From: Gymnopilus junonius | Lineage: Eukaryota > Basidiomycota > Agaricomycetes > Agaricales > Galerinaceae | Reading direction: 5' to 3' | Assembly (NCBI GenBank): GCA_015501075.1 | Contig: JADNYJ010000032.1 | Span: 226,225 to 290,224 of the forward strand | Length of the DNA: 64,000 bases | Shown here: piece after piece, positions 21,967 to 33,237 of the stretch | Position numbering within the stretch: the first letter of the stretch is position 1 | Layout: each line of letters begins with the position of its first letter | The notes under the pieces: generated by a model | Seen by the model: only the letters and a program-made list of their open reading frames with translations | Told to the model about the DNA's origin: nothing | The model's database searches: none | Translations under genes and position numbers: made by a program

Positions 21967-23293
21967 TCAGGGTGTGCTGCTGGCCTCAAGACCTTTTTGC
22001 GGAGTATCAACAAACAATGACATGGTTTGAACTGAGTCGGTTACAGCAATGACAGATTCACTTTGCTGGTGTGATATAACACCGAGATCAGCTTGCGCCT
22101 GAAGGACGACAGCTTTCAAATCCCCTTCAGAGTGATCTTCAAGAAATTTATGAATGCCTTCCTCTCCACCCAGTCTCTGCCTAACCTCGTCCATGATCAA
22201 CTTCACACCCTTCCAATAGTTCCCAAGTTGCGCCCAATCGCGCACTTGGGAACCAGAAAAGATTTCTTTCAGTCTTGCCCTTTTCAAACGCTCTTGAACA
22301 ATGTTGTCATATTCTTCCTTCTTCTTGAAAAAAATTAGGGCTTCCTCTCGAATCTTGGCAAAATTTTGTTTCCGAGGATCGGGATTGCCTGCTAGGACGC
22401 GTTTGTTCTTGTGAACCCAGTCCATAAACTCGGCATACATAATGCGATCTGTTTTGACTTTGGTGATTCCAGGACCACTGGACCGGAACCGTTGCGGGTC
22501 AAAATATTTCATGCTGGCTGCCCATTGAAATACTTCGCGCTTGGTGCTGAAGCCTTTATGGAAAGTGGAAAGGGGCAGGCCAAAAAACTGACAGATCTCG
22601 TCGAATGAACTACTGAGTTCGAATGGGGGATTCGGTGGATCCGGGAGCTAAACAGAGTAGAGGGAAACGTTAAGTATCTAGAAATTAGGTTGAGTTATCA
22701 CTTTGACCAACCTTCAGTCCCTTAGAGCCTAGGGCTAGTCCACTATTTCGTGCTATAAGACCCAGTATCATACCAAGATCTCCATACGAATGGAAGAAAA
22801 CAATCCTATCCCATTCCTCTTTGTCCGAACAGACATGAACATCGACCTAGGCAAATATACTCAGTAAATTTGTTGGAGGACAAGTGATTCCACTAGTCTC
22901 AGATACCTGATAGTAAATTTTTCCCTCCTCGGAAGCAGCTCTTTTCTCCTCCTCTAAGGCCGACAGTCCAAAATGGGCCCATTCGCCAGGATGAACAGGA
23001 ATGGCGTAGTTGGAAGTCCTGTTACCTTCCATCGGAATAACGTATTCTGCACCAATGAGTTTCTTGATCACATCATGCGGGACGGATGAAGTATAGGGAT
23101 GTTTAGGATCGGAGACCAAGAAATCTACATCTCCGTGGTCCTTCTTCTCGGGCGCTTCGTGAGGCACACCTACCCAGGTATAACATCCGGTTAGTCTGGA
23201 CAAAACACGTGCTTTAAGTGAGTTGTAGACTGGTCGAGGAAGCCGGGGAAAGGCAGATGCTGAGAGAAGGGCACTGAATGCGCCGCCACCCAT
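21967..23293 (-). CDS. nucleotidyltransferase-like protein, conserved in fungi, function unknown
   Basis: Three exons (22907-23293, 22712-22846, 21967-22647) give 400 residues. The N-terminal half carries features of the nucleotidyltransferase fold: LTGCYTWVG, then GDVDFLVSD with two acidic residues one apart (DxD), and YYQVDVHVCSD as a candidate third acidic strand. The middle block EEWDRIVFFHSYGDLGMILGLIARNSGLALGSKGLK and the winged FGLPLSTFHKGFSTKREVFQWA resemble the helical half of such enzymes. The C-terminal 180 residues are charged and helical. I know this as a conserved hypothetical of basidiomycetes and ascomycetes without an assigned substrate. Activity is inference from the motif spacing. 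The start MGGGAFSALL is the first ATG in the frame. Confidence 0.75.
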
Positions 23294-23593
23294 ATCGAAG
23301 AGTATTCTTATGGTAAGAAAGAGTGCAGGGATCTCGCCGTCGACTCTGGATTTATCAATTTATGAATCAGACAGAGCCAAACAGAATTCTGCATTTAAAG
23401 TCGAGCGTTTTTGGTGTATTCGCAAGCCCACCCCTTCAGACACCTTTGTCATAGCCTCATTGACATGGGCATGGAAAAGAGGAAGATAAAGAATTTCCGT
23501 TGAACCGCGCGCGGCCAGGATGGCAATATTTTCTCACGCTTACTTCGCAGCCTTTCCTTACACGAACTTGACCTCACTTATACTGCGACCAAC

Positions 23594-24328
23594 ATGTCAA
23601 GATTCGCCCCACACGGAGGTCGTTCATCTAACCAACCTAGGGCGACTTCATCAACAATATGTCAGAAATGTCTCCAAAGAGGTGAGCAACCAATTGTCCA
23701 TGGCTGCGTAACTCAGGAGCCAGCACTGAATAGCTTTCAACCACAGGACACTTCATCTATGAATGCAAGGGCGCTCGTCCCTATGTCAGTCGGCCTTCTC
23801 GTACTCAACAACTTGAGAATCCTAAGGTACTTGCGAAATTAAAAGCCGAGGGCAAACCTTCTGTGGAAGTTCCAGAGGAGTTCAAGAAACCGTAAGTCTT
23901 TCCACAATTCGGCTTGCCATGTGTTTTGCTCATGTTCTTATTCCTAGGGTTGGAACAGCAAATAAAATCTTAGAAGCCAAGGAGAAAGAACGGTTGAAGG
24001 AGGAAAAAGGAAAGGCCAAGGAAGAAGTACCTCCCCGCAAGAAAAAGAAAAGACGGTAAGTCACTGCACCAACACCGTAGTACTTTCAAGCTGACGACGA
24101 CTTTGCAGCTCTCATTCAACTTCAGGATCCGATACTAACTCCGATTCAAGCTCTGAATCAGACTCGAGCTCGTCAGACTCATCTTCAGAATCAGACTCGG
24201 GCTCTTCTTCTGACTCAAGATCAGAGTCGTCGCATTCTTCAAGGTCACGCGAAAGGGACCGTAAACGTCGCGTGCCAAAACGTCGCAGTCGCTCCAATTC
24301 CGAAAATTCATGTGAGAGAAGGTCTTGA
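23594..24328 (+). CDS. zinc knuckle protein, ZCCHC10-like
   Basis: Four exons (23594-23681, 23747-23891, 23948-24055, 24109-24328) give 186 residues. A single CCHC knuckle CQKCLQRGHFIYEC lies at residues 25-38, preceded by FAPHGGRSSNQPRATSST and followed by KGARPYVSRPSRTQQLENP, which is the ZCCHC10 pattern. The rest is a Lys/Glu-rich helix with PRKKKRR, then an SD/SE-rich tract and a final basic SR-type tail (SRSRERDRKRR, KRRSRSNS). This suggests a nuclear RNA-binding protein, possibly linked to splicing. The role of the family is poorly known. Confidence 0.88.
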
Positions 24329-24480
24329 CAATATTCATCTGTCTGTTCGTCATTTTGACATCGCCCATGGGCGTACGACACCCGTCTGCCTCATAGTAAT
24401 GGGCCGTTAATTTATGACGCATGGTGAATATGTCGGAAGTAAAGGTGAGGTATACGATTAGGTGTCGAAATTATAAGTAG

Positions 24481-25286
24481 CTAGCATGTAGCGCCAGTGG
24501 CTTTTGTATTCATAATAAGTGCGACAATGAGCCTAGAAATTAATTGTTATGAGTCGGGAATCAATTTGACGATAGGAACATACCCATATAATCCTAGAAC
24601 TTCTGCGAAGATGAGAATTAAGACCATTGTCACAAACACCTTGGATTCATGAACATATGCCCGAACACACTTGGGAATGGCTTCAGAATACGCTGTAGTC
24701 TAGTTAACCGTGTACTCACCGAATCGCCCACATAACCAATAGCATAACCTGCTGCTAACCCTGTAAATCCGCAGGCAAGACCTGCACCGAGATGGGTAAC
24801 CCCTGCAAATAGCGAATAATCTGTAGCTTTGACTGCGGTAAATTCGTAAGCCAAAACCAGAGAGCAAAAAGCGAGCTTTGAACTCACCTGAGCCAGCTAT
24901 TAGCACAGACACGACAAGGCCGTATACGGCAATGATTCCTGACATGACGACAGGAATAAGAGACTAATGCAAGGCGGTCAGAAAGTCATCACAGGTATAA
25001 TTTTGAAGGAGCGTACTTTCATAACTAGTTCAGGTCTAAATGTCCCAAGACCCGCAATACCAATGCCTGACTTCGAGGTTCCAAGGGCAGCCCCAACGGC
25101 TACAATGAATAGCGTTAGATTCAAGACTTCTTCCCCAGTCGACTTGAAATGAACAACGCACTGCTAAAGACCATCTATATGAAATGTGCTGTCAATTAAT
25201 TGACAAACCGACAAAAGTTCTTGCCTCACCGCTGATGCAACACCAGCAAAGCCGAAAAATGAGGCGAATGGTGGGCATGTAGACAT
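24481..25286 (-). CDS. VMA11: V-type proton ATPase proteolipid subunit (c/c' type)
   Basis: The protein has the four-helix proteolipid layout. It starts [19 protein letters not shown] and continues [79 protein letters not shown] and [20 protein letters not shown]. The Glu in helix 4 (LIFAEVLG) carries the proton. [20 protein letters not shown] is closer to yeast Vma11 (c') than to Vma3 (c), so the symbol is a best guess. Exons from 25099 downward join cleanly (25017-25099, 24888-24963, 24720-24826, 24584-24669, 24481-24532). The link from exon 1 (25230-25286) to the small exon near 25144-25163 does not fit in phase by one base; see findings. It is divergent from a ZIP transporter. Confidence 0.85.
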
Positions 25287-25540
25287 GATGGATGAAGTAG
25301 AGTAGCCTTGGACTCGAGCTACGACGTTGCCGCGACTTGGCAATACCGAGTCACGTGAGTTTGACGCCCCGATCGTCACCAGCTTGCTCTCCAACTTTGG
25401 AATAACGCATGTTAGGAATGCTAAGCCTTCAACAGAACTCTCAAGGTGTATCCCGCACTGTACAGCACCGCACCAACAGCACTCATCTCTTTGTATCCTA
25501 AAGAGTGATCTCCGGCCTGGTGTCGTCTTGGTCCGTCGAA
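25287..25540. promoter_or_regulatory. shared divergent promoter, V-ATPase proteolipid and ZIP transporter
   Basis: Only 254 bases separate the two start codons, so both promoters must overlap here. A pyrimidine-rich patch precedes the ZIP start. No specific operator is recognised. Confidence 0.5.
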
Positions 25541-26702
25541 ATGGTTGTCCAACTCCTGATAATGTCTGCTGTGCTGGGGGCGGGAACGTTTGCAGTGGGA
25601 ATGTTACCACTGTCATATGCCTTCTCAAGTCTGTCCCATGTCATTGCCGTTTGCTTACTTATGTCTTACATTCGACGCAGAAAATCACCTAGAGCGCTTA
25701 TTTGCTCTCGGAACTGGTCTTCTACTCGGCGCAGCTCTGGGTGTCATTATTCCTGAGTCCGTCTACGCGTATACGTATTTTTGCTTCCGTTGACACCTAT
25801 TTATAGAGGGATAGAAACGGTAGTGGAAGCTAGTGAAAATGAAGAGGTCCCTACAAATCGCATATCTCTGGCTTTAATTATCGGCTTCATCCTCATGCTT
25901 ATCATCGAGCAACTAATATCGCCTAACGCACACAGTCATTCACTCGACTACCTGCCTACGTCCTTGCCCAAAGGATCCGCCGTGACGGATATCTCAGAAG
26001 TAGAATTTGACGCAGAGCTGGGAGACCTCAGTCAAGGGATTAGTTCACTGGAACGGGATCCTACACCTCCGTCGACTCAAGCCTCGGACGCCTCAGCAAA
26101 TAGAGAACGAGCCTTCACCCTCCTTATTGGCTTGGTCTTTCACGGTTGCGCTGATGGTCTCGCCTTAGGCGTTGCAAATTTAAGTAAGGCAGCACCTGGG
26201 GCAACGAGTGCGATCTCTTTCGTCGTCTTTTTGGCTTTAATTCTCCATAAAGGTACACTTTATCATAGTCCGTTTGAATCATCCTCAATATATTCCGTAA
26301 TAGCGCCTACTGCACTGGCTTTTACGACTTCTCTTCTCTCGACCAATCTCCCCCGTCCGGATTGCAAAAAATATCTTGCTATCTTCTGTCTGTCTACCCC
26401 GTTAAGTGCAATCGTATCATATATGGCATTCTCTTTCTTTGGAGATAGCAATGGAAGCAATAATCTAATCGGCACGGCCCTCCTAATATCGGTATGTCAA
26501 CTAATAACTTCATGTCGAACGCCCCGCTAACGTCTGGGTCATCTAGGGTGGGACGTTCCTATATGTCGCAACAGTCCTTCAGCCGGTTTCCAATCATTCG
26601 CCTTCTTCTGGAGACCCACATCCAGCTGCTCGTGTCTTTTTCATTGCCACAGGCATGTTCGTCCCTTTTGTGTTGAGTGCAGTGATAGGTCATGGACACT
26701 AG
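25541..26702 (+). CDS. ZIP-family zinc transporter, SLC39A9 type
   Basis: Five exons (25541-25628, 25681-25756, 25807-26252, 26304-26491, 26547-26702) give 317 residues. The start MVVQLLIMSAVLGAGTFAVGMLPL forms the first helix. Later blocks are ERLFALGTGLLLGAALGVIIPEGIE, the metal-binding helix pair GLVFHGCADGLALGVANLSKA with HxxADG, then FVVFLALILHKAPTALAF with HK, and the C-terminal ATGMFVPFVLSAVIGHGH. A polar loop with HSH around residue 130 separates helices 3 and 4. ZIP9-like carriers bring zinc into the cytosol from the Golgi or the outside. Length and order match the family, and no break is seen. Confidence 0.9.
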
Positions 26703-26881
26703 TTTCTTTTGTACGCTTATTCCCGTTATATGTCGAGCCTGCATCAGTTTTTTTCGTTCTTCTGTACCTTGTGTAATCAATAGGGCTTCGAAATGGTGGT
26801 TCGTTGAGCTTCTTTAAGTATCACGCTTACCTAAGCTATATCCCGTTTTAACTTTTCGTGAACGATCAACTTGTTTGCAGC

Positions 26882-28763
26882 ATGTCCCTTACATCTCTCC
26901 TCTTAGGCAAAGAGGCCCCCGTCGACAAGGAACTGGATAGCTTGTTCCAGACTCCGGTAAATCTTGTAAATCCTTCCTGATTCTAGCCCTCTAATATTCC
27001 TCCAGACCGCGAAAGTTGCTATTTCTGGACCCTCCAAGGATATCGCTGTCAAAAAGCGCAAACTCGAGATAGAGAAAGAAACTACCATCGAAACCCTCCC
27101 AAAGCGCTCAAAATCTGCAGTTGAAGAACTTTCGAAATTAGCTTCCAAGCCCAGTGTCAGTAAACGATCAGATCGTAAACCAGGCAATTCCAACAAAACC
27201 AAGAAGCCCTCTAAACCTACAAAAGGGAAAGGGAAGGCAACTCAGACAGATGAGGATGAAGACGATGAGGACCTTGAACATCAATATCCGAACAAAACTG
27301 CTCCTGCGTCGGAACAGCGGGATGAGGAATCCAATAGTGACGAAGAAGGCGACCCTTCGATAATGGTTCACGAATCCGTGAAAGAGAGTGGTAAAAAAGC
27401 TCGAACAGCAAAATCAAAATATGTGCCGGAAACCGAAACGCTTGAGAAAAAGAATTTACGGACAATTTTCGTAGGAAATTTACCGCTTGAGGTCGCTTCA
27501 AAAAAGTTTGTTTCCTGTGCCGATATCCATCGCTATTTCAATCTGACGACATGCTCAGCCATTAAAGAAACAACTTCAGCGTCACATCCTTTCTTTTCTT
27601 CCTACAGCCAAAATTGAATCTATACGCTTCCGTTCAATACCTTTCCAAGTACCCACAGCTCAACTTCAACTTCCGATGACGAGGATGGTAAATCGTCAAA
27701 ACCTTCAAAGAAGGAACCTAGGCAGCACGAGAAGGAGCGTGCCTCTGTTTGGCGATCAAGGCTTGATGAAAAGGACGAAGAAGGCTTGAAAAAAGACGAA
27801 GAACGGTTCTTGAATCCAGCTCAGAAAAAGAAGATCGCATTTATTAATCAAGAGTTCCATTCGACTGCCGACACTGTCAATGCCTACATCGTTTTCGCTC
27901 ATCCACCAAACACAGAAGGTCGCCCTGCCAACCTTCCTCCTCTTCCTCCTACCATGGATCCATATGAAGCTTCTCGAGCTGCTGCAGATAAATGTGATGG
28001 TACTTTATTAATGGAACGGATGATTTGTGTGGATTTGGTGGAGAAGGATGTTACTAGATCGAATGACGCCACCGACAACACAAAGCATATCTCTAAGTCA
28101 GGCACAGATCCTCGACTCTCTATTTTTATTGGAAATCTTGACTTTGCTAGCAAGGAGGAGGACCTAAGGGTCTTTTTCGAAGGCGTCGTCAAGGGAAGAA
28201 AGAGGCCCACCTCCCGTTTCTCAAGATGATCAGGGAGAACCTGCTCAAGAGGCTGACCCCCAGATTAAGAAACCTGCTACCTGGGTTACGCGCGTGCCGT
28301 ATCGTCCGAGACAGAGACACCCAGCTTGGCAAAGGCTTTGCATATGTTCAATTTTTAGTAGGTTGAAAGTCGCGCATCTGTCTCCTTGAATGCTGACCGT
28401 GTGTTCTAGGATCGGGAATGCGTCGACGAGCTTCTTGCTCTTGAAGAAAGCAAACTGAAATTCGCCAAACGTAAACTGCGCATTCAGCGCTGCAAAACTA
28501 TTCCAGGGTTCAAAGAGCAAGTCCCTATCCCCAATCAAAAGAAAAAGACGTCTGCGCCCGTTGCTATACCTATTCTGAAGGGAGACCCGAATCTCGGAGA
28601 ACGGCTCGCCGGATTGTCGAAGGATGAGCGAAAGGAAGTCAAGTCTTCTGATGCTGATCGTGTCGCAAGGAGATTAGCAAAGAAAAAGGCACGAATGGCC
28701 ATGAAGCCTGGCATTGGTAAGTCGAAGCCCAAAGGCAAGGAACGAAAGCGAGTGCGGTCATAG
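26882..28763 (+). CDS. NOP12: Nop12/RBM34-like nucleolar RNA-binding protein, frame broken at three sites
   Basis: The first exon (26882-26956) starts MSLTSLLLGKEAPVD. A charged region follows, then RRM1 (RTIFVGNLPLEV, then AKIESIRFRSIPF) and RRM2 (RLSIFIGNLDFASKEEDLRVFF, then GKGFAYVQF), and a basic tail ending KERKRVRS. Nop12 helps mature the large ribosomal subunit RNA in the nucleolus. The long exon (27559-28357) does not read through: the frame shifts by -1 near 27666 (QLPTSDDE expected), +1 near 28191-28203 (ERGPPPVSQ), and +1 at CC 28297-28298 (RVRIVRDRD). The three changes sum to the one surplus base that the flanking intron phases show. They are either sequencing indels or pseudogene lesions; the conserved sequence on both sides favours indels. 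Confidence 0.83.
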
Positions 28764-29409
28764 AATATACATCTGCCTTGGTTGGTGGGTAGGATCCTTT
28801 TGTTTTCTCATTTTTGTCTAATCTCTGACGATCAGAAATTCCATACGAGATTTCACTTTCGCAGAATCTGTAGATGGTGAGGTCCGTGTCAGGCTGATAA
28901 GCTCTTAACGGCTTGAAGCATTGTTGCCAGGCGACGTGTCAGCTCTCATGAAGAGAGTAATTCCGATTCTGTCTTCGCGACATTCTTTTATAACATGGCA
29001 TCGTCTATCTTCTTTACTCTCCATCACCTCTTAATTAAGGCTTTGGATGCCGGCAATTTTTGCAAGTAAGTATAGCCGATCCGGAGTCAATCTTATGTTG
29101 CAACGATGACATTCCATTCACGGCCTGGGAGTTGGAACTCTGCAACACAAGAAGCTCATATGGGAATGCAGGAAAGTCTAACGGATAATAGCTCGTCCGT
29201 CTGGATGTGAAAATGAGTCTCGTTACCATTCTGCGAAATTGTATGTACTTTATGTACTACTTGTCAAGTGTTGTCACTCGTGAAAATGAGACTTATTCCT
29301 TTGATGGTGTAAGGTATCTGGGGGGTATTGTGTAATGTTTCTGGTAGCAGAGTAATTATAATTCGTGGTATACCGATCAGCGCTTTCCCAATTATTTCTT
29401 AGCCCAGCA
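28764..29409. other. intergenic, no gene recognised
   Basis: This gap lies between the convergent 3' ends of NOP12 and BCKDHA. Small frames (for instance 29035-29229 on the minus strand) show no family features. Confidence 0.35.
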
Positions 29410-31240
29410 TTAGGATTCGTTCTTGAAAAGGTCTTCACCCTTGTTCTTGAATTTACCCAATTCGATTCTCCAAGGCTCCCATACTTGGCCGTACTTCTTT
29501 AGAAGGCCGGTAAGCTCTTCTCTCTGTTCTCTCTGTTTCAGGCGATGAGCATAACATTTCATAACCTAAAAAAAATATAACTTACAATATTCCAAGGTTG
29601 TTCACCTCCATAAACGTCTGTGAAAGTTCCCCAAGTTCACAACGTTTCAGGCTTTCTGCTCGCTTAAAGGCCTTCATGACATCAGCCTTGAGACGGGCTT
29701 TTAATTCTGTCTCCGCATCAGCATTCCACCATCCTCTAGACTCCATAAACAAACGGAATCTGGAAATGGGGTTGTCTATACGTTTCCTATCCTCTACTTC
29801 TGCCCTTGCACGATATGCAAATGAGTCATCAGAAGTCGAATGATGTCCGACACTGAAGGAATGAAAAATAAGAAAGAAACAACATGATATAATAGGATCG
29901 CACATACCGATAAGACATCGCCTCAACCAATACAGCACGTCCTTGCTCCAAGCAGCGTCTTCTGGCTTCCTTTACAGCAGTCATAACAGCAAGAATATCA
30001 TTGCCATCGACACGGACCGTATCGATGCCATATCCAGGGCCACGACTTGCAATCCCATCCCCGTTATATTGTTCCGTGGCTGGTGTGCTTATAGCAAAAC
30101 CATTGTTACGGGCTATGTATAGGACAGGAGATGGGATGGTTGAAGCTAACATAAATCCAGCATGGAAATCTTTTAAAAACGATGGTAAGATGTTGAGGGT
30201 CGATGAAAGCAAAGCCGGAAAAGCCTACCTCCTTCTGAAGCGGCTCCCTCCCCAAAATAACATGCCGCAATTGAGCGTGAACGTCGACTCGGCGTACGGC
30301 GGAGGGCATAGGCTACGCCTGCTGCCTGTGGTATTTGTGTTGCGAGGGGAGAGGATATTGTATGAAAATGGTGTTCCGGCGATCCAAAATGCTGTGGATG
30401 TACTTTAGATACACGAATGAAGGCCAAAATCACAAAACTTACAACGGGCATTTGTCTCCCTTTTCCAGAGGTGTCCTCTTCATTTCCAAAACACTGAGCC
30501 ATGACTTTGTCAATTGAGAAGCCTCGCCAAAGAAGGACTCCCATTTCACGATATTGGCCTAATTCTCCGTCTGAGCCTGTCTTTATAGTTTAAAGCTGAA
30601 TGCTACGAACCAAGCACTCTGTGGGACAAAGACATCAAGTTGATGGGGGATCTCAAAAGAAATTGAGGTCACATACTCATCGTCCATCTCGAGGGCAGCG
30701 GCAGATCCAATGATGGTGGCTTCCTCACCGTACTAAGATCCGGTACTACTATCAGTCGAAGAACACAGCTCAGCTATTAAGATAGCACTTACAGCCGTCA
30801 TCTAAACGAAGAGTTTAACTAAGTAGACCAAATAATCGTAAGAAAAGGAGCATACATAGAATGATATCTTGCCCTGGCGTTGGACATTATACAGGACATT
30901 GTCTAAAGTAGGCAGAAGCTGCATGTTCTCGTACAACCGGCGAGCCAGGGCTTCGTCAATCTAGTTCAGCTTGGGTTAGAATATCAGATCATTAATATAC
31001 ATCAGTTCTACACACTTGTGGAAGATCCGCACCCTCTAGCGGTTTACCAACACCATCGAGAAGTCGAAATGTGGGGATTTGTTTCTCCTTGGTGGACACC
31101 GAGTTGAAGAAGTCGAGTTTTGAGACAATCGGCGAAGAAGTTGTTGGTAATACCTCCCTACGACGCGCCAAACATTGAGAGAATGCTCTGGAGAACGCTG
31201 GGGACGACCGTGAAAGCGCAGAAAGCTCTCTCCGGATCAT
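29410..31240 (-). CDS. BCKDHA: branched-chain 2-oxoacid dehydrogenase E1 alpha subunit
   Basis: Ten exons code for an E1 alpha of about 450 residues. The N-terminus [20 protein letters not shown] is a mitochondrial targeting peptide. Family blocks follow in order: [75 protein letters not shown], the thiamine-diphosphate site [13 protein letters not shown] and [10 protein letters not shown], the regulatory loop [12 protein letters not shown], and [14 protein letters not shown]. With E1 beta it decarboxylates the keto acids of Leu, Ile and Val in the matrix. Two microexons occur: 9 nt (30793-30801, MTA) and 8 nt (30611-30618). The frame is one base short in AAA at 29623-29625 ([14 protein letters not shown] expected with four), and the downstream intron phase confirms that a base is missing. 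Confidence 0.93.
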
Positions 31241-31536
31241 GGTTTGGAGGAGAGAGGTATGATGTCACGTGTGAAGAGGCGTATTGACCGGGAACGGAAT
31301 GAGATCGGGAAAGCGATCGGATCGAAAATAGGCTTCCGAATCGGGACGGCGGTGTTTGTTGGTCGTCAACACTCAACTCGCCTAAGGATGTGAGATGAGA
31401 AATGCCCAGGGGTGAAAGGAATATCGTGACTACATACTGAGTCCTTATTATCTTCGCCTTTCCTTCCGACCGCCTCTTCCTTCCTCCACTTTCTTTTTGC
31501 CTGGCTAGTCCGGCTCACCGCAATTCAAGGTTCGCC

Positions 31537-33237
31537 ATGTCGCTCCTAGCTGGTCTACCTTTGCGGCTTTTTGCGTTTGGGGTGCTGGTCGCTTCCGCTG
31601 CTGCCCTGCAATTCGATTTTGCCGATGTTCAGCAATGCGACCAAGTCACGGTTTCTTTTTCGGGCTCCAATCTCGCACCAGGACTAGTTCCAGCTTCTTT
31701 GCAAATCTTGCCTATCAATTCAACTGCATTCAACATATCTTTGGTTGAACCTTCTCTGGTCTATTCCGGGGTTGCCCTTACCCCTCTTCCCTTTCCTGCT
31801 GGTACTGACTTCCTCACCTCTCTCGACGACGGTACCGGAGACAGCATCATCAGCGTTTCTGATGTAATCCGCGTCCTTCCGTCACCCATTGGAAATAGTT
31901 CTTGTCTTCCCAATGCAACGCAAGTGACTAGACGCTTTTCACTCCCCTTCAACGTTTCTCAGTGTGAGGAATTTTCCATTCAATACGACACGACTTTGGT
32001 CTCGCAACCTCCAAACGTTCGATTATATCACCCAACCGGCTCTTCCTTCCCCTTGAACATGGTATCAAGTACTGTTGGAGAAGCCACATATATCATGGGT
32101 TTCTCTCGAGAAAAGGATGTCTTGTTGCTTGTGACGGACGAAAATGGAAACATGGAAACATCTCCACTCTTCACCGGTCAGTTCTACTTACTCATTTCCG
32201 TTGCGACTCGCGAAATTTATCTTGTTTCCAGTTGGAGGAGATGCTAACAGTGATAGCTCTTGTCTGCACAAAAACAACGGCGAGAAAACGGATGATCGTA
32301 CTGCCGACATGCATCATCATCATAATGGTACCCCCGGGCCATCTAACTCAAGGTTGGTAAATTCCACTAAACTCCGTCCAACTTATGGTAACGTTGACCA
32401 AATTAGAGCCCTTATTATCGGTGTTGCTTCTGGAGGAAGTGCTGTAGTCCTGATTGCTATAGGCGTGGTGATATTTGTCGTCCGGGAACGCCGGAAGCGC
32501 CGCAGAAATCAGAGATACAATTTTGACTCCTCCAAGATACAGATGCCTCCCTCGAATGACTCACTGAACGAGAAACACACCTCGGAGAAGTCACCCTCAA
32601 TCACTTCTCCTAAGGCAGTCTCTAATCCGATTTACACCTCGGATGCTTTCGTGTCACCGACGAGATCAACTTATCAAAGAGGCAGTCTCGCCTCTACGGC
32701 TCAGATTGTACCAGGAGATCGAACGCGTCAGACGGTGCCGACCTCAATGCCACCTTCTCAGATCATCGTGGAGCCACCTGCTGAACGTGGCTCTCTGGAT
32801 TCCTTGGATATTGAAGGAATGCTTAACATGGCCACTTACAGTCTGAGAACGTTGCCAGCAGGAAAAATTCGGAAGCCACGGTCCACCATCTGAACGTTGT
32901 CCCTTCCTCCAATCCGGAACCTCCTACCCACTTAACCATTCCTAGTCAGACATTTCTCAGAGAAACCGATATGCGGCGTTTACGTAGTCCGTCAGACGTT
33001 CCGAAAGGCTTTGATTCTTTGACTTTCGAGTCGTATTCCCTGAACCCGTTCGACGCGCGCGATTCAATCACACCTTCTGTTCTGCAGAATAGTTTGCGCC
33101 CAGCCGACTTCACTACTCCATTACCAACCTCTCCACGAGACAGCAGTGGAGTCATATCGGCCAGGGGAAGGATACTCTCTGGATTATCCAGTACGAGTCT
33201 CAGAAGTAGTTCAGATTGGTATGGCATTGCCCGGTAG
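31537..33237 (+). CDS. secretory-pathway single-pass membrane protein, Agaricomycete type
   Basis: A signal peptide (MSLLAGLPLRLFAFGVLVASAAA) leads into about 190 residues of extracellular domain with several NxS/T sites and Cys pairs. A His cluster DMHHHH lies in exon 2. A transmembrane helix follows (IIGVASGGSAVVLIAIGVVIFVV) and then a basic stop-transfer RERRKRRRNQR. The cytosolic tail is Ser/Thr/Pro-rich. Introns lie at 32177-32231 and, probably, 32353-32406 (54 nt, no stop, can be read through). Near 32836-32850 the frame shifts by one missing base. Downstream the coding continues as VPSSNPEPPTHLTIPSQTF through FDSLTFESYSLNPF to WYGIAR, ending at 33237. Without that shift the protein would end at 32893. 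The family is common in agarics; function is unknown. Confidence 0.72.

Noticed and set aside
24112..24422. Acidic minus-strand frames (SDSESEL repeats)
   Set aside because: They mirror the SD-rich tract of the ZCCHC10-like gene on the plus strand.
26882..28763. NOP12 as a definite pseudogene
   Set aside because: Both RRMs and the tail are conserved and intron phases fit; indel errors explain the breaks more simply.
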